A stretch of DNA of 64,000 nucleotides, taken from positions 102,778 to 166,777 of the forward strand of contig JAFEDS010000038.1 in the NCBI GenBank assembly GCA_018241505.1. Direction: 5' to 3'. This DNA comes from Pseudomonadota bacterium (GTDB taxonomy: Bacteria; Pseudomonadota; Gammaproteobacteria; Steroidobacterales; Steroidobacteraceae). A model generated the notes under the pieces. The model did no database searches. It was not told the origin of the DNA and worked only from the letters and a program-made list of their open reading frames with translations. The translations under genes were made by a program, and so were the position numbers. Shown here piece after piece: positions 28,021-36,599 of this stretch. Position 1 is the first letter of the stretch. Every line of letters starts with the position of its first letter.

Positions 28021-28046
28021 TTGCCGCAGATCCGGGAGTCAAGCAA

Positions 28047-29135
28047 ATGCGAGTATTGGACAGGTGTGCGCGCACGAGCGCTTCTGGCGGCGGTTTGACC
28101 CGACGGCTCGCGGGCCTGGCATTGGCGGTCAGCATGGTTTGCGCAGCGCCCGGAGCGTGGGCCGCGGCCCAGCATTCCCGATCTCCCGGGCCGGACGTAT
28201 CCAAGGCGCGAGCGGCGCTCGAATCGGAAATCGCGCGTATTGCGATCAATAGCGGCGGCGAAGTCGGCGTGGCGGCGCGGCATCTGGAGTCAGGGCTGAC
28301 GTTGTCACTCAACAGCGAGACGCGGTTTCCCATGGCCAGCACCTTCAAGGTAGCGGTGGCCGGCGCGATTCTGTCGCGGGTAGACGCCGGTCAGCTTGCT
28401 CTGGATCGAATGGTGCCGGTCGATCCTGCGCTGGTGCTCGAGTCCGAGGGGATTGCCGAGATATTTCCATTTCCGGGCGTGACACTGTCAGTTCGTAACC
28501 TGCTCGAGGGCATGATCACCCGCAGTGACAACACGGCGACCAACGTTCTGACACGGCTTGCGGGTGGACCCGCTGCGGTCACCGCCTGGGTGCGGAAGTT
28601 GGGCGTGGAGAATCTGCGGGTCGATGGCGACACCAACGAAATCGTCGGCCGGTTTCTGCAGCTTCCGTATTCGGAAGCCGCCAACTCCAAGTCCATCGAC
28701 GAGCAGATCAAGAGCCTGCCGGCCGAGGAGGTCGAGCGTCGCAACTCACAGGGCGATGCTCAGTTCGCCGATGATCCGCGTGATACCACGACACCGGCGG
28801 CCATGCTCGAATTGCTGACCCGGATCGTCAACGGCCAGGCACTGAGCCCGGCCAGCACTGAGCTCCTGCTCGGCACCATGCAGCGCACCATCACTGGTTT
28901 GAAGCGGCTGCGCGGCATGCTTCCGCCGGGAGTCGTTGTACACGACAAAACCGGCACGATCGGCGGAACGGTGAACGATGTGGGTGTCATCGAATTACCG
29001 GACCATCGCGGACGTGTTGTCATTGCCGTCTACATCAAGAAGAGCTCGAAACCTATCGAGGAACGTGAGGCTGTCATCGCGCAGGTCGCGCGGTCCGTCT
29101 ATGACTACATGCTCGTGATGACAACACCACAATGA
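28047..29135 (+). CDS. Class A beta-lactamase-like serine hydrolase
   Basis: ATG 28047 follows GGGAG. The 362-residue protein has a signal peptide (hydrophobic core about 22-38, cleavage after AWAA). The class A set is present: STFK (SxxK) near residue 97, SDNTATN (SDN) near 157, and DKTGTIGGTVND (KTG) near 300, plus RDTTTP before the last helices. Between the SDN and RDTTTP the omega-loop region is about 35 residues longer than in classic enzymes, and the usual EPxLN glutamate motif is not evident. It may hydrolyse a D-peptide or amide instead of beta-lactams; its position in a D-amino-acid locus supports that, but beta-lactamase activity cannot be excluded. Confidence 0.82.
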   Translation: MRVLDRCARTSASGGGLTRRLAGLALAVSMVCAAPGAWAAAQHSRSPGPDVSKARAALESEIARIAINSGGEVGVAARHLESGLTLSLNSETRFPMASTFKVAVAGAILSRVDAGQLALDRMVPVDPALVLESEGIAEIFPFPGVTLSVRNLLEGMITRSDNTATNVLTRLAGGPAAVTAWVRKLGVENLRVDGDTNEIVGRFLQLPYSEAANSKSIDEQIKSLPAEEVERRNSQGDAQFADDPRDTTTPAAMLELLTRIVNGQALSPASTELLLGTMQRTITGLKRLRGMLPPGVVVHDKTGTIGGTVNDVGVIELPDHRGRVVIAVYIKKSSKPIEEREAVIAQVARSVYDYMLVMTTPQ

Positions 29136-29200
29136 TTTCCAATCCGGTCGCCGGGTGCTGACGAGCCCCATTGCGCAGTCTTACAGCTTCGAGGGATTTC

Positions 29201-30220
29201 ATGATCGATTTGACGTTGCCGCAGCCCTATCTTCTGTTCATCGGCGATATGACCATCGCCCGATTCGCGAAGACTGCGTTCGGCCTGCGAGATTGGGCAC
29301 CGGAGCGCTGTGTTGGCGAATGCGTCGTGTCGGCATCTGCTGTGACAACTGGGTTGCCGCGAATGACTCCAGCAGACGCGCGCAAGGCGGGCGCTCGCAG
29401 CATGGTGATCGGCGTGGCGCCCGTCGGTGGCGAGATTGCGCCGGCCTGGATTCCAACGTTGGTGCAGGCTCTGGAGGCAGGCCTTGATCTGATCAGTGGC
29501 ATGCATACACGGCTCGCCTCGGTGCCGGAACTTGCCGCCGCGGCCAATCAGACGGGGCGACGCCTGATTGATGTGCGCACGCCGCCTCCGGGGTTGTCCA
29601 CCGGTACTGGACGCAAGCGCTCCGGATTCAGACTTCTGACTGTGGGAACCGACTGCGCCTTGGGTAAGAAGTACACCGCTCTGTCCCTGACCCGCGAGTT
29701 CAAGAAGCGGGGTGTCCCGGTGGATTTTCGCGCTACGGGCCAGACAGGAATCCTGATTGCCGGTGGCGGAATTCCCATCGATGCCGTGGTCGCCGATTTT
29801 GTTGCGGGGGCTGCCGAAGTCCTCTCACCGGCGGCGGCCGCCGGGCATTGGGATGTGGTGGAGGGACAGGGCTCCGTGTTTCATCCTCTGTATTCCGGCG
29901 TATCCCTTGGACTGCTGCACGGGACGCAGCCCGACGTCATTGTCATGTGTCACGAAGTGGGACGCGATGCGGTCCTCGGGCTTCCGGACTACCCGACCCC
30001 CAACATACCCGAAGCGATTGAGTTGACGCTGCGGTTGGCTCGTCGCACCAATCCGCAGGTCCGTTGCGCCGGACTGTCTTTGAATACCTCACAACTCGAT
30101 GCTGCCGGTGCCCGCGAAGTACTCGCCGAACAGCGCAGGGTGCTCGGTATTCCCGTTGCGGACCCATTGCGCCCGGGCGCCGAGTTGAATCATCTGGTCG
30201 ATGCCTGCCTGCAAGGATGA
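29201..30220 (+). CDS. dgcN: DUF1611 protein, DgcN-family D-glutamate N-acyltransferase
   Basis: ATG 29201 follows CGAGGG; the upstream TTG is not used. The 339-residue protein is DUF1611: a Rossmann-like N-terminus and a P-loop domain with GTDCALGKKYTALSL near residue 150, then RATGQTGILIAGGGIPIDAVVADF and VEGQGSVFHPLYSGVSLGLLHG. DUF1611 proteins paired with an enolase-superfamily epimerase form the described DgcN-DgcA pathway, in which D-glutamate is N-acylated and then epimerised. The next gene is exactly such an epimerase, overlapping or within 6 bp. Cytoplasmic. Confidence 0.8.
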   Translation: MIDLTLPQPYLLFIGDMTIARFAKTAFGLRDWAPERCVGECVVSASAVTTGLPRMTPADARKAGARSMVIGVAPVGGEIAPAWIPTLVQALEAGLDLISGMHTRLASVPELAAAANQTGRRLIDVRTPPPGLSTGTGRKRSGFRLLTVGTDCALGKKYTALSLTREFKKRGVPVDFRATGQTGILIAGGGIPIDAVVADFVAGAAEVLSPAAAAGHWDVVEGQGSVFHPLYSGVSLGLLHGTQPDVIVMCHEVGRDAVLGLPDYPTPNIPEAIELTLRLARRTNPQVRCAGLSLNTSQLDAAGAREVLAEQRRVLGIPVADPLRPGAELNHLVDACLQG

Positions 30221-30225
30221 GCCTC

Positions 30226-31242
30226 ATGACAACCTTCCGTATCAAACCGGCCCACATCCGGGTGGCAGTCGAGAAATTTCCGCTCAAAGAACCGTTTCAC
30301 ATCACCGGCCGCACCATGTTGGACGCTGAGGTTCTCAGCGTCGAGATCGAGGCGGACGGTGCGGTTGGACGCGGCGAAGCTTCAGGAGTGTATTACCGGC
30401 CGTCGGACAATCCGCCGGACAATGCCCAGCAGATTGAAGCCGTTCGCGCTCGGCTACAGGCCGGTCTGGATCTGCAGTCCCTGCAGACTCTGTTACCGCC
30501 GGGCGGTGCCCGCAATGCCCTCGATTGCGCGTTGTGGGATCTGGAGTCCAAGGTCACAGGAAGGCCTGTCTGGCAGCTTGCCGGCCTCGAGCAGCCTCGA
30601 CCTCTGCTGACCACCTTCACTGTAGGCGCCAATGAACCGGGCAAGATGGCTCTCGATGCCCGCTCCTATGAGGGGGCTCAGGCCATCAAGCTCAAGCTGA
30701 CCGGAGAGCCCGTCGATGCAGACCGTGTTCGGGCGGTACGAGAGGTGTGCCCCACTGTCTGGTTGGGTGTTGATGCCAACCAGGGATTCACTCGCGCCAG
30801 CCTCGAGACCCTGATGCCGGTGCTGGTTGCCGCACGTGTTGAGCTCATTGAGCAGCCCTTCAAGATCGGGGCCGAGCATCTGTTGGATGGAGTGGATTCG
30901 CCGATTCCCTTTGCCGCAGATGAGAGTGTCCAGACTCTGAGCGATGTGCCCAAGCTCAGCGGACGCTTCCAAGTCATGAACATCAAGCTCGACAAGTGCG
31001 GCGGCCTCACCGAAGCGCTTGCCATGGCACGCGCGGCCACCCGAGCGGGCCTGGATGTGATGGTAGGCAACATGGTGGGGACCTCCCTGGCCATGGCGCC
31101 TGCCTTCCTGGTGGGGCAGCTATGCAAGGTAGTGGACCTCGATGGGCCTGTATTCCTGCGTAGCGACCGGCCGACACCGGTGCAATACCAGAACGGAAGG
31201 ATCTTCAGCCCCCCGCAGCTCTGGGGAAGCCGCATCTCGTGA
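30226..31242 (+). CDS. dgcA: Enolase-superfamily dipeptide / N-acyl-amino-acid epimerase (DgcA type)
   Basis: ATG 30226 has AAGGA at 8 bases; an in-frame ATG at 30217 overlaps the DUF1611 stop. The 338-residue enzyme has an N-terminal capping domain and a TIM barrel with all catalytic elements of dipeptide epimerases: KLKL (the KxK acid/base pair, about 158-160), metal ligands in DANQGF, LIEQPF and AADES, and the opposite lysine in NIKLDKCGG. Family members epimerise L-Ala-D/L-Glu in murein peptides or N-acyl-glutamate. The DUF1611 partner favours N-acyl-D-glutamate. All metal and base residues look intact. Confidence 0.85.
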   Translation: MTTFRIKPAHIRVAVEKFPLKEPFHITGRTMLDAEVLSVEIEADGAVGRGEASGVYYRPSDNPPDNAQQIEAVRARLQAGLDLQSLQTLLPPGGARNALDCALWDLESKVTGRPVWQLAGLEQPRPLLTTFTVGANEPGKMALDARSYEGAQAIKLKLTGEPVDADRVRAVREVCPTVWLGVDANQGFTRASLETLMPVLVAARVELIEQPFKIGAEHLLDGVDSPIPFAADESVQTLSDVPKLSGRFQVMNIKLDKCGGLTEALAMARAATRAGLDVMVGNMVGTSLAMAPAFLVGQLCKVVDLDGPVFLRSDRPTPVQYQNGRIFSPPQLWGSRIS

Positions 31243-31255
31243 TCGAGCCGGCACT

Positions 31256-31308
31256 TTGACAAATTTGCAATTTCGTGTAGATAGTTTCCGTTACGGAAAC
31301 TTTTTCCG
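31256..31308 (+). promoter_or_regulatory. Promoter with palindromic operator before the TonB receptor
   Basis: TTGACA (31256-31261), 16 bp, then TAGATA (31278-31283). Immediately downstream lies GTTTCCGTTACGGAAAC (31284-31300), a perfect 7-bp inverted repeat with a 3-bp centre, followed by another TTTCCG half-site at 31303-31308. The palindrome covers the expected +1, a repressor position. Its CGGAAA half-site matches the direct repeats at 27990-28019. Confidence 0.65.
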
Positions 31309-31391
31309 ATGCGGCAAAGCGCGCCAGCGCTGCCACAGCGGTGGCCCGATCTGGTCGGGAGGCCAGATCTCAACAAAAGAGGTCGGTAGTC

Positions 31392-34205
31392 ATGACTTGG
31401 GGATTCATTGAAGGTCTCAACCGCCCACCAGGCGGTTCCATGTCCAGCCGTTCGATGGGTTTCGCCGCGGGCGTCCTGGGAGCTTTGGTGTGCCTGCCCG
31501 GCAGTGCCGCTGTCGCCGCCGACACCGCGGCCGATGCGTCTGCAAAGGACGCGACGGACACTACTGCAGAGGTAGTCGTTACCGGATCGCAAGTGGCGCG
31601 TCCAGGCTTCCAGTCACCAACTCCAATTACGAGCGTCAACACCGCGGATCTCGAGCGCGTAGGTGCAACCAACGTCGCCGACGCGTTGAACCAGCTTCCA
31701 TCAATCAAACCGAGCGTCACTCCGTCATCGGTTGGAAATCTTTCCAAGCTGGCGGGTGGCAACTATCTGGATCTGCGCGGGTTGGGTTATCTGCGCACGT
31801 TGACCCTGATCGATGGCAAACGTTACGTCCCGACGACCCCGGAAGGTGTGATCAGTACCAACCTCATTCCGCAGGCGCTGATTGGCAGTGTCGATGTCGT
31901 GACCGGCGGCGCTTCGGCGGCCTACGGCTCGGATGCAGTCGCGGGCGTCGTCAACCTCAAGTTGGACAATGCGCTCGAAGGGTTTCGCGGCAGCCTCCAA
32001 GGGGGGACCACTGACCATATTGACAACAACAACTACTTGCTCTCCGCCGGCTGGGGCGCGAAGTTCGCCGATGGCCGCGGACACGTCCTCATTGGCGGCG
32101 AGCTTGCTCAGAATTACGGGATTGCCGATGGCCACCAGCGGGACTGGGCCGGCAACCGCTCCCTCATCGTCAACCCTGACTTTGGTGTGGTGCCGGGGGC
32201 TCCCAACCTGATTCACGTGAACGATGCGAAGACCGCCTACGCAGCTCCTGGCGGTGTCATTACCTCGGGGACGTTGACTGGTGTGCAGTTCCTGCGCGGC
32301 GGAACTACTGCGCCGTTTCGGTACGGTACCGCCCTGACAGACGGAAATACCATGAACGGCGGTGACGGTGATGAGCTCGCCGCGCCGTATGTGCTGGAAA
32401 CCCCCAACAGACGTCGCAGCGGATATATCGGCGTGACATACGATGTGGCCGATGCGATCACCGCGTACGGAAACGTGGATTACGGCTACTCGGGCTTCAG
32501 TGAGCGCTCGATCCCTTCCGATGACACCTTCACTATTCAGGCAGACAACGCCTATCTGCCGGCTTCGCTACGACAGGCGCTGACGACGGCAGGAGAGACC
32601 AGCTTCGATTTCGGCCGCAGCCTCGAAGACTACGGCGTGGGCGGCATCATGCAGCGCGCCCGCACCTGGCAGGGAGTGGCCGGCGCGCGAGGTAAGCTCA
32701 TTGGCTCATGGACCTTCGATGCGTCGTTTTCCTACGGGTCGACCCGAAACCTGACCCTGTTCACGGGCGATATCATCAGAGCCAATCGCCTGTTGGCGCT
32801 CGATGCCGTTGTCGATCCCACTACCGGTGGTACGGTCTGCCGTTCGACACTCACGGATCCGACCAATGGCTGCGTGCCTCTAAACCTGTTTGGCGTGGGA
32901 TCGGCCTCGCAGCAGGCTATCAACTACATCAGCGGCACATCGGTGCGCGACTGGGAGCAGCAGCAACAGGTCGGTGACCTGACCGTTCGCGGTTCGCCAT
33001 TCGATCTGTGGGCGGGTCCGGTCTCGCTGGCCTTCGGTGGTGAATGGCGCAAGCTCGACGTAGATGTACGGTCCGATCCGCTGTCGGCAGACCCTGTGGT
33101 GACACGCTACCGCGTTGGAAACACCAAACCATACTCTGCCACCGAAAAGGTGAAAGAGGGCTTCGGTGAGGTGGTTGTGCCGCTCGCCAAGGACTACAAC
33201 TGGGCCAAGAGCGTCGAGTTGGATATCGCCGGTCGCGTAACCGACTACGAGACTTCGGGCACGGTGGAAACCTGGAAAGCAGGCCTCAACTATGCGCCGA
33301 ACGATTCCTTCCGCCTGCGTGCCACGCGCTCGCGCGACATCCGTGCGCCCAACATCAACGAGCTGTTTGCCAGAGGCCAGACGCTGTTTTTCACGGTCAC
33401 CGATACTCAGATCAACCAGACCTATTCGGTTTCCACTGTCACAGGCGGTAATCCGGGCTTGCAGCCGGAGAAAGCGGATACTTTCACGGGCGGACTCGTG
33501 TTCACGCCGACCTTCGCACCGCGACTGAGCGCCTCGCTGGACTACTACCGAATCAAGGTAAACGGCGCGATCGCCTCATTGACCGCGCAGGCCATCGTGG
33601 ACCGGTGCAATGGCGGCGACGCAGCAAGCTGCGATCTCACCCCGCGCGGCGCGGACGGCCGTATCTCGACCATCCTGCTGGCACCCGTCAACTTCCAGCA
33701 AATTGTCACCGACGGCCTGGACCTCGAGATGGCCTATCGCCAGCCAGCATTCGATGGTGCCATCGACCTGCACCTGCTAGCCAACTACCTGCGCAAGCTC
33801 GACCTGATCGGCCAGAACGGAAGTCTGACCCGATTTGCGGGCAACACCGACCAGCCGGTGTTGGACGGGCCTGGCGGCACACCCCACTGGAAGGCCCAGG
33901 CGGTTGCCGAATACTCCAACTCTGTCTACAAATTCAGCGTGACCGGCCGCTACGTGGGCGGCGGTGTCATCACCCGTGATGACACGACGCTCGACTACAA
34001 CCAGGTCAGCGGGCGGTTCTACGTGGATCTCGCCGGCCAGTACCGCGTGTTGGAGACGGGCAGGGGCGAGCTTGCCGTATTCGCGGCCATCGAGAACCTG
34101 TTCGATGTAGACCCACCTTTCACGGGCTATGAGTTCCAGACTGCCCGGCAGCTCTATGACGTGATTGGACGGCAGTACACCGCGGGTGTGCGGTTCCGCT
34201 TCTGA
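31392..34205 (+). CDS. TonB-dependent outer-membrane receptor of the D-amino-acid/peptide locus
   Basis: ATG 31392 has AGAGGT nine bases upstream. The 937-residue protein has a signal peptide (about 22-43, ending AAVAAD), a TonB-box-like AEVVVTGSQVARPG, a plug domain (LERVGATNVADALNQLPSIKPS; GGASAAYGSDAVAGVVN) and a long barrel ending VRFRF. The plug with GGASAAYGSDAVAGV is typical of proteobacterial receptors often found beside peptidase and amino-acid genes. A regulated promoter sits upstream and a hairpin downstream. Substrate is inferred to be a D-residue-containing peptide or muropeptide. Confidence 0.88.
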   Translation: MTWGFIEGLNRPPGGSMSSRSMGFAAGVLGALVCLPGSAAVAADTAADASAKDATDTTAEVVVTGSQVARPGFQSPTPITSVNTADLERVGATNVADALNQLPSIKPSVTPSSVGNLSKLAGGNYLDLRGLGYLRTLTLIDGKRYVPTTPEGVISTNLIPQALIGSVDVVTGGASAAYGSDAVAGVVNLKLDNALEGFRGSLQGGTTDHIDNNNYLLSAGWGAKFADGRGHVLIGGELAQNYGIADGHQRDWAGNRSLIVNPDFGVVPGAPNLIHVNDAKTAYAAPGGVITSGTLTGVQFLRGGTTAPFRYGTALTDGNTMNGGDGDELAAPYVLETPNRRRSGYIGVTYDVADAITAYGNVDYGYSGFSERSIPSDDTFTIQADNAYLPASLRQALTTAGETSFDFGRSLEDYGVGGIMQRARTWQGVAGARGKLIGSWTFDASFSYGSTRNLTLFTGDIIRANRLLALDAVVDPTTGGTVCRSTLTDPTNGCVPLNLFGVGSASQQAINYISGTSVRDWEQQQQVGDLTVRGSPFDLWAGPVSLAFGGEWRKLDVDVRSDPLSADPVVTRYRVGNTKPYSATEKVKEGFGEVVVPLAKDYNWAKSVELDIAGRVTDYETSGTVETWKAGLNYAPNDSFRLRATRSRDIRAPNINELFARGQTLFFTVTDTQINQTYSVSTVTGGNPGLQPEKADTFTGGLVFTPTFAPRLSASLDYYRIKVNGAIASLTAQAIVDRCNGGDAASCDLTPRGADGRISTILLAPVNFQQIVTDGLDLEMAYRQPAFDGAIDLHLLANYLRKLDLIGQNGSLTRFAGNTDQPVLDGPGGTPHWKAQAVAEYSNSVYKFSVTGRYVGGGVITRDDTTLDYNQVSGRFYVDLAGQYRVLETGRGELAVFAAIENLFDVDPPFTGYEFQTARQLYDVIGRQYTAGVRFRF

Positions 34206-34222
34206 CGGACCTGCTCAGGAAT

Positions 34223-34246
34223 GGGCCGCCCGCTCAGGGGCGGCCC
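34223..34246 (+). terminator. GC-rich hairpin after the TonB receptor
   Basis: GGGCCGCCC and GGGCGGCCC form a perfect 9-bp stem with a 6-nt loop, 18 bp after the receptor stop. No T-run follows, so it is a terminator-like or mRNA-stabilising hairpin. Confidence 0.5.
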
Positions 34247-34305
34247 GCACCTGGGGTGAAGCAGATCACGTCACGGCCCCCACCAACTACTGTTAGACCC
34301 TTCAG

Positions 34306-34830
34306 TTAACGAATCAGCGCGTCGAGCCGCCGTGCGTCCAAACCAGCATCGCGGTAGTACTTCCGGCAGAGCTCCAAGGCGCTGAATCCGTCCTCATACG
34401 CAGCAAGACTTCCGTTGGCTGGCTTATCCAGATAGATCAGCCCACCCTCGACCATGAACATGATCAGGGCTGGCTCGGGCGAGTCGTCTGTGACAACAAG
34501 CGTATGAGCTTCACCCGCCGGCTCGTAGATAAACGTCCCCGGCTTTGCAACCCAGTCGTGCTCCAGGTATCGCCAATGGCCCTGTATGGTGTAACCGCGT
34601 ACCGTGCCAACGTGGTAGTGCACACCAAGCTTCGCGCTAGGCAAACCCTTTAGAAGTACGGTGAATCCACCCGACGTTAGGTTGAAACAGCAGGGCTGAA
34701 ACCACACGCCTTCCGCATAAGGCACCCAGAGGCGTTTGTCGTCGACGTCAATGTTCGTGATGAAGTGGCCACGCTGCCTTTGATTCGGCTCGAGGCCGTC
34801 GTCCACGTTACTGAATGTTGTGATTGGCAT
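34306..34830 (-). CDS. Cupin-fold dioxygenase-like protein (2,4'-dihydroxyacetophenone dioxygenase type)
   Basis: The ATG at 34830 follows GGGGGA at good spacing. The 174-residue protein is a single cupin: LGVHYHVGTVRGYTIQGHWRYLEHDW gives the HxH and downstream conserved residues, FIYEPAGEAHTLVV the second His. This layout is characteristic of the 2,4'-dihydroxyacetophenone dioxygenase-like cupins, which bind Fe or Zn. Substrate unknown; no aromatic-degradation genes lie beside it. It is convergent with the TonB receptor. Confidence 0.75.
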   Translation of the reverse strand: MPITTFSNVDDGLEPNQRQRGHFITNIDVDDKRLWVPYAEGVWFQPCCFNLTSGGFTVLLKGLPSAKLGVHYHVGTVRGYTIQGHWRYLEHDWVAKPGTFIYEPAGEAHTLVVTDDSPEPALIMFMVEGGLIYLDKPANGSLAAYEDGFSALELCRKYYRDAGLDARRLDALIR

Positions 34831-35235
34831 TTGTTTCCCCCTAATGTGACGCACTCTTTCGTTCACGCGCGCTCTGGGCGGCTTTTCCCCCTCTTGTTCG
34901 TTATGAAGACCGAGAATGCGCTGACAACCACCCTCAGGCAATGGCGCGGTGCGAGTGTCTGCTGTTCTACGCCTCAGCGGCCGCTACTGGAAGATCAGCG
35001 GCCCGTTGGGGTCGAAAGCGGCTCTTGGGTCGAGGCGATCCGATCGGACGGTAGCATCTCGATCCCCTGGCACGTTCCCGCCGGAGGGGCGGCGGGAGCC
35101 GAGCGTTTCGTCTCGGCCACCTGCGGTGGACGGCAGGGAGCGATGACAGCGTCCGGGTCGCGATGCTACTTTGAGAGAGCGGGTCCGCGGTCGGCGTTTC
35201 GCGTCCAGGGCGGGTGGCAGGAAAGGGGGGGTAGG
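34831..35235. other. Gap upstream of the cupin gene
   Basis: About 400 bp with only a plus-strand open frame whose translation has no recognisable domain. A GC-rich inverted repeat lies around 35078-35097 (CCCGCCGG/GGCGGG). Promoter elements for the cupin gene must lie here, but I see no convincing pair. Confidence 0.35.
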
Positions 35236-35463
35236 GTGGTGGATCCTCGTGCGGCAGTTGGCGGTTTCCTCTGGTCCTGGGTGATCTACGGGTTCAAGGG
35301 ACTGCGGTACGTCGTATCGGCGGACTATCGAGCTCGGGTGCATGCGTTTTGGCGTCTTCATCCGGAGCGTCGCGCGGGCGGCATTCGCAGAATGATTCTG
35401 GGTGCAATCCTGGACGTGGTCACTCTGGTCTGTGTTGTGTTGATCGTAGTGTATCGCCGATAA
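35236..35463 (+). CDS. Possible small membrane protein, unknown
   Basis: GTG codons at 35236 and 35239 follow an AAAGGGGGG ribosome site. The roughly 75-residue product has a basic middle (ADYRARVHAFWRLHPERR) and a C-terminal transmembrane helix (ILGAILDVVTLVCVVLIVVYRR). The frame extends upstream without any good start. No family is recognised; it may be chance. Confidence 0.3.
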   Translation: MVDPRAAVGGFLWSWVIYGFKGLRYVVSADYRARVHAFWRLHPERRAGGIRRMILGAILDVVTLVCVVLIVVYRR

Positions 35464-35592
35464 CCTGCAGCGTGCTCGACCTTGTTTCGACTACGGCTGG
35501 TTATTTGTCTGGCGTGTCAGTTGACAGGCTTGGGACGTCTGTGTTGGCACGCAGCGACATCGATGAATATTACTAACGCAGGGGACAATCCC

Positions 35593-35856
35593 ATGGGCCT
35601 GGATACCGTTGAACTCGTCATAGCCGTGGAGGAGCGCTTTGCCATCGAGATACCTGACAGAACGGCGGCACAGATCGCTACTGTGGGACAGTTGCACCAA
35701 TTCGTCGTAGCACAGCTAAGGGACCGAGGTTCACTTGAGCTGACTTCAGACGATATCTACTCAATACTCACTGATTTGATTTGCCACCAGCTCGGCGTAC
35801 GACGCGAAGACGTGAGGCCGGACGCGCATTTTGTGAATGATCTGGGAGCCGACTAG
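35593..35856 (+). CDS. Acyl-carrier-protein-like protein with permuted halves and no pantetheine serine
   Basis: ATG 35593 follows AGGGGA. The 87-residue protein first gives an ACP second half (MGLDTVELVIAVEERFAIEI, then TVGQLHQFVVAQL), and then an ACP first half (DIYSILTDLICHQLGV, VRPDAHFVNDLGAD) that stops where SLD would follow. The carrier serine of the DSL motif is thus absent from both ends: MGLD at the start, LGAD at the stop. Related small ACP-like proteins beginning MGLD are known to me, but their function is not. It stands alone, with no ketosynthase or ligase nearby. It may be a structural partner and not a carrier. Confidence 0.65.
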   Translation: MGLDTVELVIAVEERFAIEIPDRTAAQIATVGQLHQFVVAQLRDRGSLELTSDDIYSILTDLICHQLGVRREDVRPDAHFVNDLGAD

Positions 35857-35964
35857 CCCAAAACGCTCTGTCAAGGCGTGATCGCCGGAGGACAGATTCT
35901 GGGCACTGCCGAAATCATCGGGCCATCGATGTAGTATGCTCTTGATCGACATTTTGGCCGTGAA

Positions 35965-36477
35965 GTGCCGTCGAATCGGAGGATGCTCATCCTGAGCGAA
36001 GTTGAGCCCGCGAATCCGTATGCGCCGCCGAACGCCATAGTTGCGGACATTCCACCCCCGCTGGCCGACTCCCGGTGTCCTCCCTCGGTCCTGTGGGCCG
36101 TGCGGTTACTGTGGGTCGCCGTGGCGTTTGGAGCCCTGTTCATCGCATTCAGGCCATTGCCGCCGATGCCCCCTGGGATGCCGCCGCTCGGGGCGCGAGC
36201 GATTGGACTGCTGGTGCTGGTACCCTGGTCGTGGCTCGTGCTCAAGATTGCGGCCGGACGCAACTGGGCGCGGCTGACGTGGATCGTCATCACCGTGCTC
36301 GGGCTGCTCTCTACGTTGATTTCGCCGGAGAAGCTGACTCGGTTGGGTCCCCTCGGACAGGCTAGCTTTACGCTTCAAACTACCCTCCAGCTCGCCGCGT
36401 TCGTGCTACTCGTATCGCCTCGCGCGCGGCGCTGGTTTAAACCGCCCGTCTCACCATCCTCGGGCGATCCACCCTGA
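35965..36477 (+). CDS. Small integral membrane protein with NPYAPP N-terminus
   Basis: The 170-residue product (GTG 35965; ATG 35983 is an alternative but its GGAGG is too close) has NPYAPP near residue 17 and four hydrophobic helices (about 42-63, 72-97, 104-120, 132-150). The NPYAPP start is shared with the DUF4328 protein at 39843 and with many small proteobacterial membrane proteins. No function can be assigned. Confidence 0.55.
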   Translation: MPSNRRMLILSEVEPANPYAPPNAIVADIPPPLADSRCPPSVLWAVRLLWVAVAFGALFIAFRPLPPMPPGMPPLGARAIGLLVLVPWSWLVLKIAAGRNWARLTWIVITVLGLLSTLISPEKLTRLGPLGQASFTLQTTLQLAAFVLLVSPRARRWFKPPVSPSSGDPP

Positions 36478-36599
36478 CACCTCAGTAATACCGCCTAAGC
36501 GTGAGCGCCGCTATCGCGCCGAGGAATTTCCGTCATCCTGTCATCTCTTTGGCTTTCTCGCGCGTTAAAGAGGGACGATTGTTGAAGGAGAGGGTGGCG

